DNA of 37,903 nt from an uncultured beta proteobacterium. GTDB taxonomy: Bacteria > Pseudomonadota > Gammaproteobacteria > Burkholderiales > Burkholderiaceae_C. Location: assembly GCA_903873485.1 (NCBI GenBank), contig CAIQOO010000179.1, forward strand, positions 1 to 37,903. The letters are read 5' to 3'. The position numbers were made by a program, and so were the translations under genes. How positions within the stretch are numbered: position 1 is the first letter of the stretch; each line of letters opens with the position of its first letter. The notes beneath the pieces were generated by a model, which did no database searches, was not told the DNA's origin, and saw only the letters and a list, made by a program, of their open reading frames with translations. Of the stretch, positions 8,731 through 17,901 are shown piece after piece.

Positions 8731-9252
8731 GTCACGCAAATCAGCGTGCGCCAGGCCATTGGCATCGTGCCGCAAGACACGGTGCTGTTCAATGACACGG
8801 TGGAATACAACATTGCCTACGGCAAGCCGGGGGCCAGCCGCCAGCAGGTGATTGAGGCAGCGCAGTCGGCGCACATCCACAATTTCATCGCCGCTACCCC
8901 ACAAGCTTATGACACCATGATGGGAGAGCGCGGGCTAAAGCTCTCGGGCGGAGAAAAACAGCGGGTGGCGATTGCCCGCACCCTGCTGAAGAACCCGCCA
9001 ATCCTGATTTTTGACGAAGCCACCTCGGCACTGGACTCGGCTAACGAACGCGCTATTCAGGCCGAATTGCAAAGTGTTACGCAAAACAAGACCACGCTGG
9101 TGATCGCGCACCGCCTGTCCACGGTGGTGGATGCGCATGAAATTCTGGTGATGGAAGCCGGGCAGATTCACGAGCGCGGCACCCATGCGGCGCTGCTGGC
9201 GATGAATGGCCGCTATGCGCAGATGTGGGCGCTGCAGCAATCGACCGAGTGA
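8731..9252 (+). pseudogene. ABC exporter fragment: C-terminal part of the ATP-binding domain only
   Basis: An in-frame TAA at 8728 is followed directly by family sequence: [21 protein letters not shown]-loop included, then the signature [16 protein letters not shown], Walker [13 protein letters not shown] and the switch histidine VIAHRLST, ending normally at 9250-9252. The membrane domain and Walker A are missing, so roughly the first 430 of about 600 residues of an ABCB/Atm1-type exporter are gone. The nearest start is a GTG at 8746 with no good ribosome site. This looks like the remnant left by a deletion or rearrangement whose breakpoint is about 8730, immediately outside the FIST gene. 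Without Walker A it cannot hydrolyse ATP alone. Confidence 0.9.
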
Positions 9253-9351
9253 TGCCGGGGATGAGCTGGTATTTGGGGGCTGATCGTCAAGAATTCCTGC
9301 CGATGCCCCGCTTTGTTCCGGGTCCGGCTGGAACTGCCAAAATGGCATCTG

Positions 9352-12057
9352 ATGTTTGCCTTGCTCAAAACTTTTTCCTGGCAGGAACTGCGCCAGCACC
9401 CGTGGCGCAACGCGGCGGCGGCGGTGGCCGTGATGCTGGGGGTGGCGCTGGCTTTTGCAGTGCATTTGATCAACGCCTCGGCGCTTGACGAGTTTGCCCA
9501 GGCGGCACGCTCAGTGGGTGGCCAGAGCGACCTTGAACTGCGGGCGGTGCAAGGTTATTTTGACGAGGCACTGTACCCCGGCGTGGCCCGCACTGCTGGC
9601 GTGGCGCTGGCCTCTCCGGTGCTGGAAATCGGCAGCTATGTGTTTGCTGCACAAGGCAAGCGCAGCCTGCGGGTGGTGGGCATCGACCCGCTGACGGTGT
9701 TGGGCACCGCGCCTGATCTGATGCCGCAGCCAGCCACTGCGCCGGCGCAGGCCGGCACCGAGGCTGCAGACAGTGCATCGGCCCGGCGCTGGGCATTGTT
9801 TTCGCCCGCACAGGTGTTTCTGAACCCCGCCGCGCTGCGCGCGGTGGGCGACTGGCTCGACGCGCCCGGCCCGGCCCCAACAGGCACGACCGCGACCGTC
9901 CAGCCCCGCAACCCCGCTCTGCCGCCGCGCCCGCAGGCCTCAGCCGCCCGATTGCAACTGCAAAGCGGCATGGATCGGGTCACTGTCAGCGTGGCCGGCA
10001 GCGTGCGCGCCAGCGGCCCGGCGCTGGCGGTGATGGATATCGGCGCGGCACAGGAGCTATTTGGCAAGCAGGGCCAACTGACCCGCATTGACCTGCGGCT
10101 GCAGCCTGGCGTGGACCGCGATGCGTTTGCCAAGGCGCTGCAGGGCCGCTCCGACTGGCCAGCCCATGTGCAGGTGCTGGCGCCGGAGGATGCGCAGTCC
10201 CATATCGGTAATCTGTCACGTGCCTACCGGGTCAACCTGACGGTGCTGGCGCTGATGGCGCTGTTCACCGGCGCGTTTCTGGTGTTCTCGGTGTTGTCGC
10301 TGAGTGTCGCCAAGCGCGCCCAGCAGTTTGCCCTGTTGGGGGTGCTGGGCCTGTCGGGGCGGGACCGGCTGGCGCTGGTGCTGTGGGAGTCGCTGTTTCT
10401 TGGGCTGCTGGGCAGCGCTGCCGGGCTGGCGCTGGGCACCGGTCTGGCCGCCTTGGCGCTGCGCCTGCTTGGTGGTGATCTGGGCGGCGGTTTTTTTGCC
10501 GGTGTCGCCCCGACGTTGAAGTTCAGCGCCAGCGCTGCGCTGGTTTACGCGGCCCTGGGCGTAGCGGCGGCGCTGGCCGGTGGCTGGTGGCCGGCCCGGA
10601 CCGCGCAGCAATTGCCACCGGCGCAAACCCTCAAAGGTCTGGGCAACTCTGCCGCCCGCCCCAAAGGTCATTGGAAAAGTTTTGTTTTGATAGCTGCTGG
10701 CGCTTTGCTGACAAGCGCCCCGGCGGTATTTGGCATACCACTGGCGGCGTATCTGTCGGTCGCCCTGCTGTTGCTCGGCGGCATCACCGCGCTGCCGTGG
10801 CTGATTGGCTTGCTGCTGGGGCGACTGGCCCCGCTGCTGGCGCGCCAGACCTTGCCGCTGCTGGCGGTGGAGCGGGCGCGCCGCCAGCGCGACACGGCAG
10901 CAGTGGCCGTCAGCGGCGTGGTAGCGTCGCTTAGCCTGGCAGTGGCTTTGACCGTGATGGTGGCGAGTTTTCGCGAATCGGTCACGCAGTGGCTTGACCG
11001 GGTGCTGCCGGCCGACTTGTATGTGCGCAGTGCCGGCCATCTGGGCGCCAGCGACACGGTGTTTTTCAGCCCCGAACTTGTCGCGGCGGCAGCCCGGCTT
11101 CCTGGCATCAAGAAGCTGCAAGCCCAGCGCCAGCAGGCGCTGATGTTGCAAAACAGCCAACCGGCGGTGGCGCTGATTGCGCGTGACTTGAGCGACCCGG
11201 CGCGCAGCCTGCCGCTGTTAGATGCCCCGCTGCCGGTGCCGGCCGGCCAGATTGGCGTCTATGTGAGCGAGGCGGTGGTGGCTTTGCATGGTGCCCGGCC
11301 GGGCCAGGCTTTTCCCCTGCTTTCCAAGGCTTTTGTGCCGCTAGCCCTTGCTGGTACTGCGCTGCCAGCTACATTTTTTGTAGCTTGCGTGTGGCGCGAC
11401 TATGCGCGCCAAAGTGGTGCCATTGCGATTGATAGCAGCACTTTTATTGCCTTGACCGGTGACCGGCGCAGCAATGACCTGGTGCTGTGGCTGGAGCAGC
11501 CGGACCAGGCTCCACGCATCCAGCAAAGCCTGCTGGCGCTGGCCGACCCCAAGGCCGCCGAGTTGGCCGCCGCAGATGGCACCGGCGGTTTGCTCGAATT
11601 TGGCACGGCCAGCCAGATTCGTGCCGTGTCGCTGAAGATTTTTGACCGCAGTTTTGCCGTTACCTACTGGCTGCAGGCAGTGGCCATCGGCATTGGCCTG
11701 TTTGGCGTGGCGGCCAGTTTCAGTGCGCAGGTGTTGTCTCGCCGCAAGGAGTTTGGCCTGCTGCTGCATCTGGGGCTGACGCGCCGGCAGGTGCTGGCGG
11801 TGGTGGCGCTGGAGGGTGCCGCCTGGACCAGCTTGGGCGCTATCGCCGGGCTTGGCCTGGGCCTGCTGGTGGCACTGGTGCTGGTGCATGTGGTGAACCC
11901 GCAAAGCTTTCACTGGACCATGGATTTGATGCTGCCCTGGCTGCGCCTGTTCTGGCTTTGCCTGCTGGTGGTGGCGACCGGCACTGTCACCGCCTGGCTG
12001 GCAGCGGGTGCGGCGGCCGGCCAGGATGCGGTACTGGCGGTCAAGGAAGACTGGTAA
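9352..12057 (+). CDS. FtsX-like ABC transporter permease (MacB/LolC-type, large)
   Basis: 901 residues from the ATG at 9352 (MFALLKTFSWQELRQHPWRN); an in-frame start 39 bp upstream is less likely. The layout is typical of the large two-module FtsX permeases: one N-terminal membrane helix, a long periplasmic domain, three helices around residues 300-415 (NLTVLALMALFTGAFLVFS onward), a middle membrane pair, a second periplasmic domain, and three C-terminal helices (YWLQAVAIGIGLFGVAASFS onward). These proteins work with a LolD-like ATPase in extracting lipids or lipoproteins or exporting peptides. No LolD-like gene is adjacent; only the unrelated exporter fragment lies upstream. Two copies of the dispersed palindrome fall inside the frame. 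Confidence 0.88.
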   Translation: MFALLKTFSWQELRQHPWRNAAAAVAVMLGVALAFAVHLINASALDEFAQAARSVGGQSDLELRAVQGYFDEALYPGVARTAGVALASPVLEIGSYVFAAQGKRSLRVVGIDPLTVLGTAPDLMPQPATAPAQAGTEAADSASARRWALFSPAQVFLNPAALRAVGDWLDAPGPAPTGTTATVQPRNPALPPRPQASAARLQLQSGMDRVTVSVAGSVRASGPALAVMDIGAAQELFGKQGQLTRIDLRLQPGVDRDAFAKALQGRSDWPAHVQVLAPEDAQSHIGNLSRAYRVNLTVLALMALFTGAFLVFSVLSLSVAKRAQQFALLGVLGLSGRDRLALVLWESLFLGLLGSAAGLALGTGLAALALRLLGGDLGGGFFAGVAPTLKFSASAALVYAALGVAAALAGGWWPARTAQQLPPAQTLKGLGNSAARPKGHWKSFVLIAAGALLTSAPAVFGIPLAAYLSVALLLLGGITALPWLIGLLLGRLAPLLARQTLPLLAVERARRQRDTAAVAVSGVVASLSLAVALTVMVASFRESVTQWLDRVLPADLYVRSAGHLGASDTVFFSPELVAAAARLPGIKKLQAQRQQALMLQNSQPAVALIARDLSDPARSLPLLDAPLPVPAGQIGVYVSEAVVALHGARPGQAFPLLSKAFVPLALAGTALPATFFVACVWRDYARQSGAIAIDSSTFIALTGDRRSNDLVLWLEQPDQAPRIQQSLLALADPKAAELAAADGTGGLLEFGTASQIRAVSLKIFDRSFAVTYWLQAVAIGIGLFGVAASFSAQVLSRRKEFGLLLHLGLTRRQVLAVVALEGAAWTSLGAIAGLGLGLLVALVLVHVVNPQSFHWTMDLMLPWLRLFWLCLLVVATGTVTAWLAAGAAAGQDAVLAVKEDW
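10678..10725 (+). repeat. Dispersed palindromic repeat, copy B, inside the FtsX-like gene
   Basis: Shares TTGATAGCT, GGCGCTTTGCTG and ACAAGCGCC with the other copies at the same spacing. It is read in frame, giving roughly SFVLIAAGALLTSAPAVFG at the start of a predicted membrane helix. It is the most divergent copy, so selection or age may have changed it. Confidence 0.6.
11337..11384 (-). repeat. Dispersed palindromic repeat, copy C, inside the FtsX-like gene
   Basis: On the minus strand it starts GCTACAAAAAATGTAGCT and ends AAGGGCTAGCGGC, aligning gap-free over 48 bp with copy A. The host gene reads it in frame, giving about VPLALAGTALPATFFVACV in the second periplasmic domain. Confidence 0.72.
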
Positions 12058-12266
12058 TCCGGTTGCCAGCGTTCATCTGGCTGAAAGTGGCGTCTGCAAA
12101 AAAGGCACAATACGCGGGCTAGATATCGGCAAGTGACGCAGGTCTCGGCTGGCATGGCTGCATTGGCATCAAGACAGTCATGGCGACTGATGTACTTGTG
12201 CTGCAAGGCACATTTTCCTAGCTTCAACTTTTTTCGCAACTTTTCAACTTTTGGAGACTCAATAAA

Positions 12267-13013
12267 ATGGCAAATCGTATCGCTTTTGTGACAGGTGCAA
12301 TGGGTGGTCTGGGCACGGCAATCTGCCAATCCTTCGCCAAGGATGGCTATAAGGTAGTGGCTGCCTATCACCCCGAACTCGACAAAAAAGATGTGTGGGT
12401 GGCAGAAATGGAAGCCGCCGGCTTCAAGGACATGCTTTGCGTGGCTGGCGACATCACCGACATTGATAGCTGCGCGAAGATGGTCGCCGAAGGCGAAGCC
12501 CTGGCTGGCGGCCCGATCGACATCCTGGTCAACAACGCCGGCATCACCCGCGACCGCATGTTTGGCAAGATGGACAAAGGCCAGTGGGATGCCGTGATGA
12601 GCACCAACCTGACCAGCCTGTTCAACATGACCAAGCAGGTTTCGACCAAAATGGCCGAGCGCGGCTGGGGCCGCATCATCAACATGTCGTCGCTGAACGG
12701 TGTCAAGGGTCAGGCCGGTCAATCCAATTACGCTGCCGCCAAGGCTGGCGTGATCGGCTTCACCAAGTCGCTGGCGCAAGAGTTGGCCAGCAAGGGTGTT
12801 ACCGTCAATGCAATTGCCCCTGGCTATGTCGGCACCAAGATGGTCATGGCGATCCGCGAAGACGTGCTCAAGGGCATCGTTGACGCAATCCCGATGAAGC
12901 GCCTGTGCAAGCCCGAAGAAATCGCCGGTGCCTGCTCGTACCTGGCCTCTGACCTGGCTGCCTACATGACCGGTGCCACGCTCAACATCAATGGCGGTGC
13001 CTACTACGCCTGA
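12267..13013 (+). CDS. phaB: Acetoacetyl-CoA reductase (NADPH), short-chain dehydrogenase
   Basis: 248 residues, GGAG well placed before the ATG. It reduces acetoacetyl-CoA to (R)-3-hydroxybutyryl-CoA, the monomer for polyhydroxybutyrate. The cofactor motif TGAMGGLG is at residues 9-16, NNAG at 89-92, and the catalytic Ser142-Tyr155-Lys159 set is intact in the segment running from NMSS to YAAAK. Length and sequence are typical of PhaB from Burkholderiales. The gene faces phaC tail to tail instead of following it in a phaCAB operon, and no phaA thiolase is visible. Other 3-oxoacyl reductases (FabG) are the alternative, but the NGVKGQAGQSNYAAAK context favours PhaB. Confidence 0.93.
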   Translation: MANRIAFVTGAMGGLGTAICQSFAKDGYKVVAAYHPELDKKDVWVAEMEAAGFKDMLCVAGDITDIDSCAKMVAEGEALAGGPIDILVNNAGITRDRMFGKMDKGQWDAVMSTNLTSLFNMTKQVSTKMAERGWGRIINMSSLNGVKGQAGQSNYAAAKAGVIGFTKSLAQELASKGVTVNAIAPGYVGTKMVMAIREDVLKGIVDAIPMKRLCKPEEIAGACSYLASDLAAYMTGATLNINGGAYYA

Positions 13014-13052
13014 TCCCGCTCTGACCTGGCTGGTTGGCCGCCAGTCATGACA

Positions 13053-13090
13053 AAAAAGGGCGCGGAGTCTTTCGACTCCGCGCCCTTTTT
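13053..13090. terminator. Bidirectional rho-independent terminator between phaB and phaC
   Basis: A perfect 17-bp inverted repeat (13053-13069 with 13074-13090) around a TTTC loop. The stem has A5 at its left and T5 at its right end, so each strand gives a GC-rich hairpin followed by a T run. It lies 39 bp after the phaB stop and 20 bp after the phaC stop on the other strand, so it serves both convergent genes. Confidence 0.95.
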
Positions 13091-13110
13091 ACGTTGTGCC
13101 GGTTAACCGG

Positions 13111-15003
13111 TTATTTCTTGGCCGGCGCGTCAAGCCGCACCGAGGCAAAGGAACCAGGGGCATCTTCAATTGGCTTGTACTTGCCGACCAGCGGGTCACG
13201 CGCCGGTACCTTGGCATCGTTGAGGCCGGTTACCCAGGCCTGCCAGTCGGTCCACCACGAGCCAGGCGACTGCTTGGCACCCTTGAACCAGTCGTCGGCC
13301 GGCAGCGCTGTCGGTTGCGCTTCGTTGGTCCAGTAGCCATACTTGTTGGCTGAAGGCGGATTGACAATGCCGGCAATGTGGCCCGAGCCGCCCAGCACAA
13401 AGCGCACCGGACCACCGAGTGCGGTGGCACCCAGATAAGTACCTTTCCAGGGGGCGATGTGGTCTTCGACGGTGGAGATGAAGTAACTCGGGGTCTTGAC
13501 CTTGGACAGGTCGATCGGCTCGTTGAGCAGGGTGATGCCACCTGGCTCGCGCAGACGGTTGTTAAGGTACATGTTGCGCAGGTAGAAGCTGTGCATGGCG
13601 TAGGGCATGCGGGTGGAATCGGAATTCCAGAACAGCAAGTCAAACGGGAACGGCTCTTTGCCCAACAGGTAGTTGTTGATGACAAAAGTCCAGATCAGGT
13701 CGTTGGAACGCAACATGTTGAAGGTGCCGGCCATTTCCGTGCCTTCCATGAAGCCGCGCTCTGACATCTTCTTTTCCAGGAACGAGATCTGCTGCTCATC
13801 AATGAAGACGCCGAGTTCGCCCGGAATGGTGAAGTCCAGCAGCGCCACAAAGAAGGTGGCCGATGCCACGCGCTTGTCTTTCTTGGCCGCCATGTAGCCC
13901 ATGGTCGAGGCCAGCAGGGTGCCGCCCAGGCAGTAGCCGATGGTGTTGATTTCTTTTTCGCCCGTTTGCTCGCAAACCACGTCGATGGCGGTCAGTGCAC
14001 CTTCAGCCAGGTAGGCATCAAAACCCTTTTGGGCCAGCCGGGCATCCGGATTAACCCAAGAGATGACAAACACGTTGTGGCCCTGGTCGGTGGTCCATTT
14101 GATCCAGGAATTGCTTTCGCGCAGATCAAGAATGTAGTATTTGTTGATCCACGGCGGCACAATCAGCAGCGGACGCTTGTATTGCTCGGTGGTGGTCGGG
14201 GTGAACTGGATCAACTGGATCATTTCGTTCTGGAAAATCACCTTGCCCTTGGCGGTGGCAACGTTGCGGCCCATCTCGAAGGCGCTGGTATCAGCCATCT
14301 TGACGCGCAGTTCACCGTCACCGGCCTCAATGTCGCGCAACAGGTTTTTGAAGCCAGCGAGCAGGTTTTGGCCACTGGTCTTGACGGTCTCGCGCAGCAC
14401 ATCGGGATTGGTGGCGGCAAAGTTGGTTGGTGCCAGCGCTTCAATGAACTGGCGGGTGAAGAAGTCAACCTTCTTCTTGGAATTTTCGTCCATGCCTTCG
14501 ACGCTGCTGACGGTGCCATGCACATGGCTGGCGGTGATCAGGTAACTTTGCTTGATGAAGTCAAACAGAAACAACTCGTCCCAGTCTTTGTTCTTGAAGC
14601 GGTTGTCGCCCTTTTTGGGTGCCGTCACCGGATCACCTTCGAGGCCCATGGCGCGCTGCATCGAATGCTGCCACAGCGCAAAGTAGTCTTGCATCAGTTG
14701 CATTTGTGCCTCGATCATCTTCTGCGGGTCGGCCAGCATCTTTTGCATCATGTCCATGAAGGCCTTGGCGATGCCGAGGTCATCGGTCGGCATCGACACG
14801 CCTTTTTTCATTTGCCGCTTGATGTGGCTCTGGATCATTGCCGAGGTGCGCTTGGCCACATCGGCGTAAGTCTTGGCGAGTTCTTTGGGATCGGGTGCAA
14901 CCCGGTCTTCATGAGCCGACAAGATGGCCCCGGCGATCGAGGCGATTGGCCCGGTGGCGCGTCTCTTATTTTCGGGTGGGGTTTTGGATTCAGGTGCTGA
15001 CAT
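13111..15003 (-). CDS. phaC: Class I poly(3-hydroxyalkanoate) synthase
   Basis: 630 residues; AAAGGAG precedes the ATG at suitable distance. It polymerises (R)-3-hydroxyacyl-CoA into PHA at the surface of cytoplasmic granules. The lipase-like box GYCLGG carries the nucleophile Cys358; Asp514 (in VEDHIAPW) and His542 (in GSGHIAG) complete the triad with spacing like that of the Cupriavidus necator enzyme. The N-terminal domain has the usual family features (DPVTAPKKGDNRFKNKDW, then LFLFDFIKQSYL). It is somewhat longer than the usual ~590 residues because of an N-terminal extension rich in charged residues and proline. It stands alone, convergent with phaB, with its own promoter expected in the 347-bp region upstream. 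Confidence 0.96.
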   Translation of the reverse strand: MSAPESKTPPENKRRATGPIASIAGAILSAHEDRVAPDPKELAKTYADVAKRTSAMIQSHIKRQMKKGVSMPTDDLGIAKAFMDMMQKMLADPQKMIEAQMQLMQDYFALWQHSMQRAMGLEGDPVTAPKKGDNRFKNKDWDELFLFDFIKQSYLITASHVHGTVSSVEGMDENSKKKVDFFTRQFIEALAPTNFAATNPDVLRETVKTSGQNLLAGFKNLLRDIEAGDGELRVKMADTSAFEMGRNVATAKGKVIFQNEMIQLIQFTPTTTEQYKRPLLIVPPWINKYYILDLRESNSWIKWTTDQGHNVFVISWVNPDARLAQKGFDAYLAEGALTAIDVVCEQTGEKEINTIGYCLGGTLLASTMGYMAAKKDKRVASATFFVALLDFTIPGELGVFIDEQQISFLEKKMSERGFMEGTEMAGTFNMLRSNDLIWTFVINNYLLGKEPFPFDLLFWNSDSTRMPYAMHSFYLRNMYLNNRLREPGGITLLNEPIDLSKVKTPSYFISTVEDHIAPWKGTYLGATALGGPVRFVLGGSGHIAGIVNPPSANKYGYWTNEAQPTALPADDWFKGAKQSPGSWWTDWQAWVTGLNDAKVPARDPLVGKYKPIEDAPGSFASVRLDAPAKK

Positions 15004-15350
15004 GGTGACTCCTTTGGTTAGTTGATGTGAAGAAAAAGGGAATTCGCTTCGACACGCTGCATTTTACGGACACGGAATACGGAATACGGATGCAAACAGG
15101 AATTTCAATCGCATCCTGCCAAGTATCGCATTGCGGACCCTGATGCCGGTCACCCTGGCTTTGACCGGCAAGCCTGCCAGGATCGCTCGCCATGCTGAGA
15201 CCAGGCTGCCCTCGGCATGATGCTTGCTTTGAATGATGCCGCGAACTCAGTAGAAACCAGCCCCAGTCGGTCAATGTTCAGACCGTAGAATGATCTTTCA
15301 TTTTTTTTCAACCAGCCGGGCCTGTCCCGACATTTTTTTGAGAAACCCGT
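15004..15350. other. Divergent intergenic region between phaC and the amino acid binding protein gene
   Basis: No gene seen. Promoters for phaC (leftward) and the transporter operon (rightward) must lie here. A TAGAAT hexamer at 15286-15291, about 60 bp before the transporter start, could be a -10 element, but no convincing -35 accompanies it. A short tandem ACGGAATACGGAATACGGA occurs near 15069-15088. Confidence 0.4.
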
Positions 15351-16118
15351 ATGAAGAAATTACTGCTTGTTGCTGCCATCAGCGCCCTGTGCGCCACGGC
15401 GTTTGCCCAGGGCAAAGACCTCAAGGTGGCGATCGATGCGACCTACGAACCCTTTACCTTCAAGACCGCCGACGGCAAGCCGACCGGTTTTGATGTCGAT
15501 ATTGCCAGCGCGTTGTGCGAAGAAATCAAGCGCAAGTGCGTGTTTGTCGAGCAAGCCTGGGACGGCATGATTCCCGGCTTGCTGGCCAAGAAATACGATG
15601 TCATCATCAGCTCGATGTCGATCACCGAAGAGCGCCTCAAGCAAGTCGATTTCACCGACAAGTACTACAACACACCGAGCAAGATCGTCTTGAAGAAAGA
15701 CATCAAGTTTGACGGCCCGGCCTCCATCAAGGGCAAGAAAATTGGTGTCCTGAAAGCCAGCACCCAAGAGAAGTACGCGCTGGGCGAACTCAAGACCAAA
15801 GGGGTGGAGGTGGTGTCTTATGACGCGCAAGACCAGGTCTATCTGGACATCAAGGCCGGTCGGCTCGACGGCACCGTGGCCGACATTCTGGAAGTTGGCG
15901 GTGGTTTTCTGAACAAGCCGGGTGGCGAAGGCTACCAGTTTGTTGGCGCAGAACTCTACATTCCCAAATACTTTGGCACCGGCGCTGGTGTCGCCTTGCG
16001 CAAAGGTCAGGGCGACCTGAAAAAGGAAATCAGCGCCGCCATCAAGGCCATCCGCGCCAACGGCAAATACAAGGCGATCAACGACAAGTACTTCAAGTTT
16101 GACGTTTATGGCAAGTAA
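15351..16118 (+). CDS. Periplasmic polar amino acid-binding protein (ArgT/HisJ family)
   Basis: 255 residues. The start MKKLLLVAAISALCATAFAQ is a signal peptide with cleavage expected after AFA. The mature part matches family 3 solute-binding proteins: LKVAIDATYEPFTF at the start, GFDVDIASALCEEI, the binding loop SSMSITEERLKQVDFTDKYY, GKKIGVLKAST, and VALRKGQGDL near the end. Such proteins bind lysine, arginine, ornithine or histidine in the periplasm and deliver them to the paired permeases that follow. Exact ligand cannot be read from the sequence; the ArgT/HisJ group is the best fit. First gene of the operon. Confidence 0.92.
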   Translation: MKKLLLVAAISALCATAFAQGKDLKVAIDATYEPFTFKTADGKPTGFDVDIASALCEEIKRKCVFVEQAWDGMIPGLLAKKYDVIISSMSITEERLKQVDFTDKYYNTPSKIVLKKDIKFDGPASIKGKKIGVLKASTQEKYALGELKTKGVEVVSYDAQDQVYLDIKAGRLDGTVADILEVGGGFLNKPGGEGYQFVGAELYIPKYFGTGAGVALRKGQGDLKKEISAAIKAIRANGKYKAINDKYFKFDVYGK

Positions 16119-16152
16119 TTGAGTCCACCGGCAGCCCCTTGCAAAGCGCGTC

Positions 16153-16839
16153 ATGCTGTCTTATTTTGTGGTGATTTTGCAAGGCTCGCTGCTGACTGTG
16201 GGGGTGTCGCTGCTGGCTTTGCTGGTGGCCATTGTGTTTGGCCTGGCCGGTGCTGCCGCCAAGCTTTCGGGCCGCCCGCTGCTGGTCGGGCTGGCGACTT
16301 TTTACACCACCATCATTCGCGGTATCCCGGACCTGGTGCTGATGCTGCTGGTGTTTTATGGCGGCACGATTGGCATCAACACCTTGCTTGAAAAATTGGG
16401 CAGTGAAGCCACCATCGACATCGAGCCTTTTATGGCGGGTGTGCTGACCATCGGTTTCATCTACGGCGCCTACATGACCGAAACCTTTCGCGGTGCCATT
16501 TTGAGCATCCCGAAAGGCCAGATGGAAGCTGCCTGGGCTTTTGGCATGGGCCGTCTGCAAACTTTTTTTCGCATCACCCTGCCGCAGATGGTGCGCTATG
16601 CGCTGCCGGGCTTTACCAATAACTGGCTGGTGCTGATCAAGGCCACCGCATTGGTAAGCCTGATTGGCCTGCAGGAAATGACTTATCTGGCTAAGCAGGC
16701 CAGTGCCGCCACCCGCTCACCGTTTGCCTTCTTTTTATTCACCGGGGCCTTGTTTCTGGTCTATACCTCGATCTCCCTGTGGGTGCTCAAAAAGGTCAAT
16801 GCGCGCTACAGTCTGGGCACCAAACGAGGGACCTTGTAA
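16153..16839 (+). CDS. Polar amino acid ABC transporter permease, HisQ-like
   Basis: 228 residues, 34 bp after the binding protein gene. It has a short N-terminal helix pair, the family segment YTTIIRGIPDLVLMLLVFYGG, and the cytoplasmic EAA loop EAAWAFGMGRLQTFFRITLP that contacts the ATPase. Helices after it end at residue 217, and the stop overlaps the start of the next permease (TAATG). It forms the inner-membrane channel with the second permease. Confidence 0.93.
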   Translation: MLSYFVVILQGSLLTVGVSLLALLVAIVFGLAGAAAKLSGRPLLVGLATFYTTIIRGIPDLVLMLLVFYGGTIGINTLLEKLGSEATIDIEPFMAGVLTIGFIYGAYMTETFRGAILSIPKGQMEAAWAFGMGRLQTFFRITLPQMVRYALPGFTNNWLVLIKATALVSLIGLQEMTYLAKQASAATRSPFAFFLFTGALFLVYTSISLWVLKKVNARYSLGTKRGTL

Positions 16840-17552
16840 TGGAATGGGCGGTCATTTTTGAGCCAGACAACCTGGCCCTGTTTGGCAATGGCATTCTGAT
16901 CACCCTGTGGCTGCTGTTCTCGTCGCTGGCTGCAGGCGGCGTGCTGGCGCTGGTTTTTGCGCTGCTGCTGACCGGCCCGTGGGCACCACTGCGCTGGCTG
17001 GTTGGGGCTTACACCTTTGTGATTCGCGGCACGCCGCTGTTGATTCAGGTCTATCTGATTTACTACGGGCTGGGTCAACTGGAATGGATTCAGCAGCGCT
17101 GGGATTCGGTCTGGCCCTGGACGCATTTCAAGGAACCGTTCTTTTGCGCGCTGCTAGCGTTCAGCCTGAACACCGCCGGCTACACCGCCGAGATGCTGGC
17201 GGGTGCCATCCGCGAAACCAGCGTCGGTGAAATTGAGGCAGCACACGCCTACGGCATGAGCCGGGTGCAAACCATGCTGCGGGTGGTGCTGCCCAGCGCC
17301 ATGCGGCGCACCCTGCCGGCTTACAGCAACGAGGTGGTGATGATGCTGCATAGCACCAGCCTGGCCAGCGCCGTGCCCAACATGCTCGACATCACCTCGG
17401 CGGCGAGCCGCATTTATGCCACCTATTACCTGCCATTCGAGGCTTACCTGGCGGCAGCAGCGATTTACCTGGCTGCTTCTTTTTGCCTGATTGGTTTCTT
17501 TCGCTTTTCCGAAGGCCGCTTGCTGGCGTATCTGGCACCACAAAAACACTGA
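16839..17552 (+). CDS. Polar amino acid ABC transporter permease, HisM-like
   Basis: 237 residues from the ATG that shares one base with the stop of the previous gene, indicating translational coupling. It shows the family pattern YTFVIRGTPLLIQVYLIYYG, the insert EWIQQRWDSVWPW that is typical of HisM, and the EAA loop EIEAAHAYGMSRVQTMLRVV. With the upstream permease it makes the heterodimeric channel. The ATPase gene is expected soon after but is found only at 21274, beyond the caspase-like gene. Confidence 0.93.
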   Translation: MEWAVIFEPDNLALFGNGILITLWLLFSSLAAGGVLALVFALLLTGPWAPLRWLVGAYTFVIRGTPLLIQVYLIYYGLGQLEWIQQRWDSVWPWTHFKEPFFCALLAFSLNTAGYTAEMLAGAIRETSVGEIEAAHAYGMSRVQTMLRVVLPSAMRRTLPAYSNEVVMMLHSTSLASAVPNMLDITSAASRIYATYYLPFEAYLAAAAIYLAASFCLIGFFRFSEGRLLAYLAPQKH

Positions 17553-17901
17553 ATGGCTGAATTTTTCCCATGCCGCGCATGAACCGCCTGTTCAGCAACA
17601 GTGGGTGTTTCACGTTAGGGTGGGCAGTTTCACGATGTACGCATTGCGGCCATTTGCATCGAGAACGGGGTTTCGGCGTGGTACCGCGCAGACCATGACT
17701 TTGGGCGATAAAGAAATCTGAAAACCATCAATCCTCTCGTTGATTAGCGAAATTCAAATAAGCTTGAGCGCCGTCGCAGCGGGCGCGCTGCGTGACTTTG
17801 TCGCCCACCAAGGTAAGCACGAACCGTTTCTGTCGCCATATGATTGAGAGACTTGGGCACAATTGCTGGTAAAACGCTGCGCCACCTCTGGAGTCACCAA
17901 A
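17553..17901. other. Region between hisM-like and caspase-like genes; contains a short gene-tail remnant
   Basis: No complete gene. A 13-bp word GTGTTTCACGTTA at 17605-17617 recurs exactly at 20057-20069. From 17722 to 17847 a plus-strand frame of about 41 codons is open and reads like a protein C-terminus (contains LISEIQ, GALRDFVAHQG and EPFLSPYD) with high-GC codons, but has no start signal; it may be the tail of a gene carried along with the caspase-like gene. Confidence 0.4.

Noticed and set aside
13966..15000. A 344-codon plus-strand frame
   Set aside because: Antisense shadow of phaC, in which all catalytic residues and spacing are present on the minus strand.
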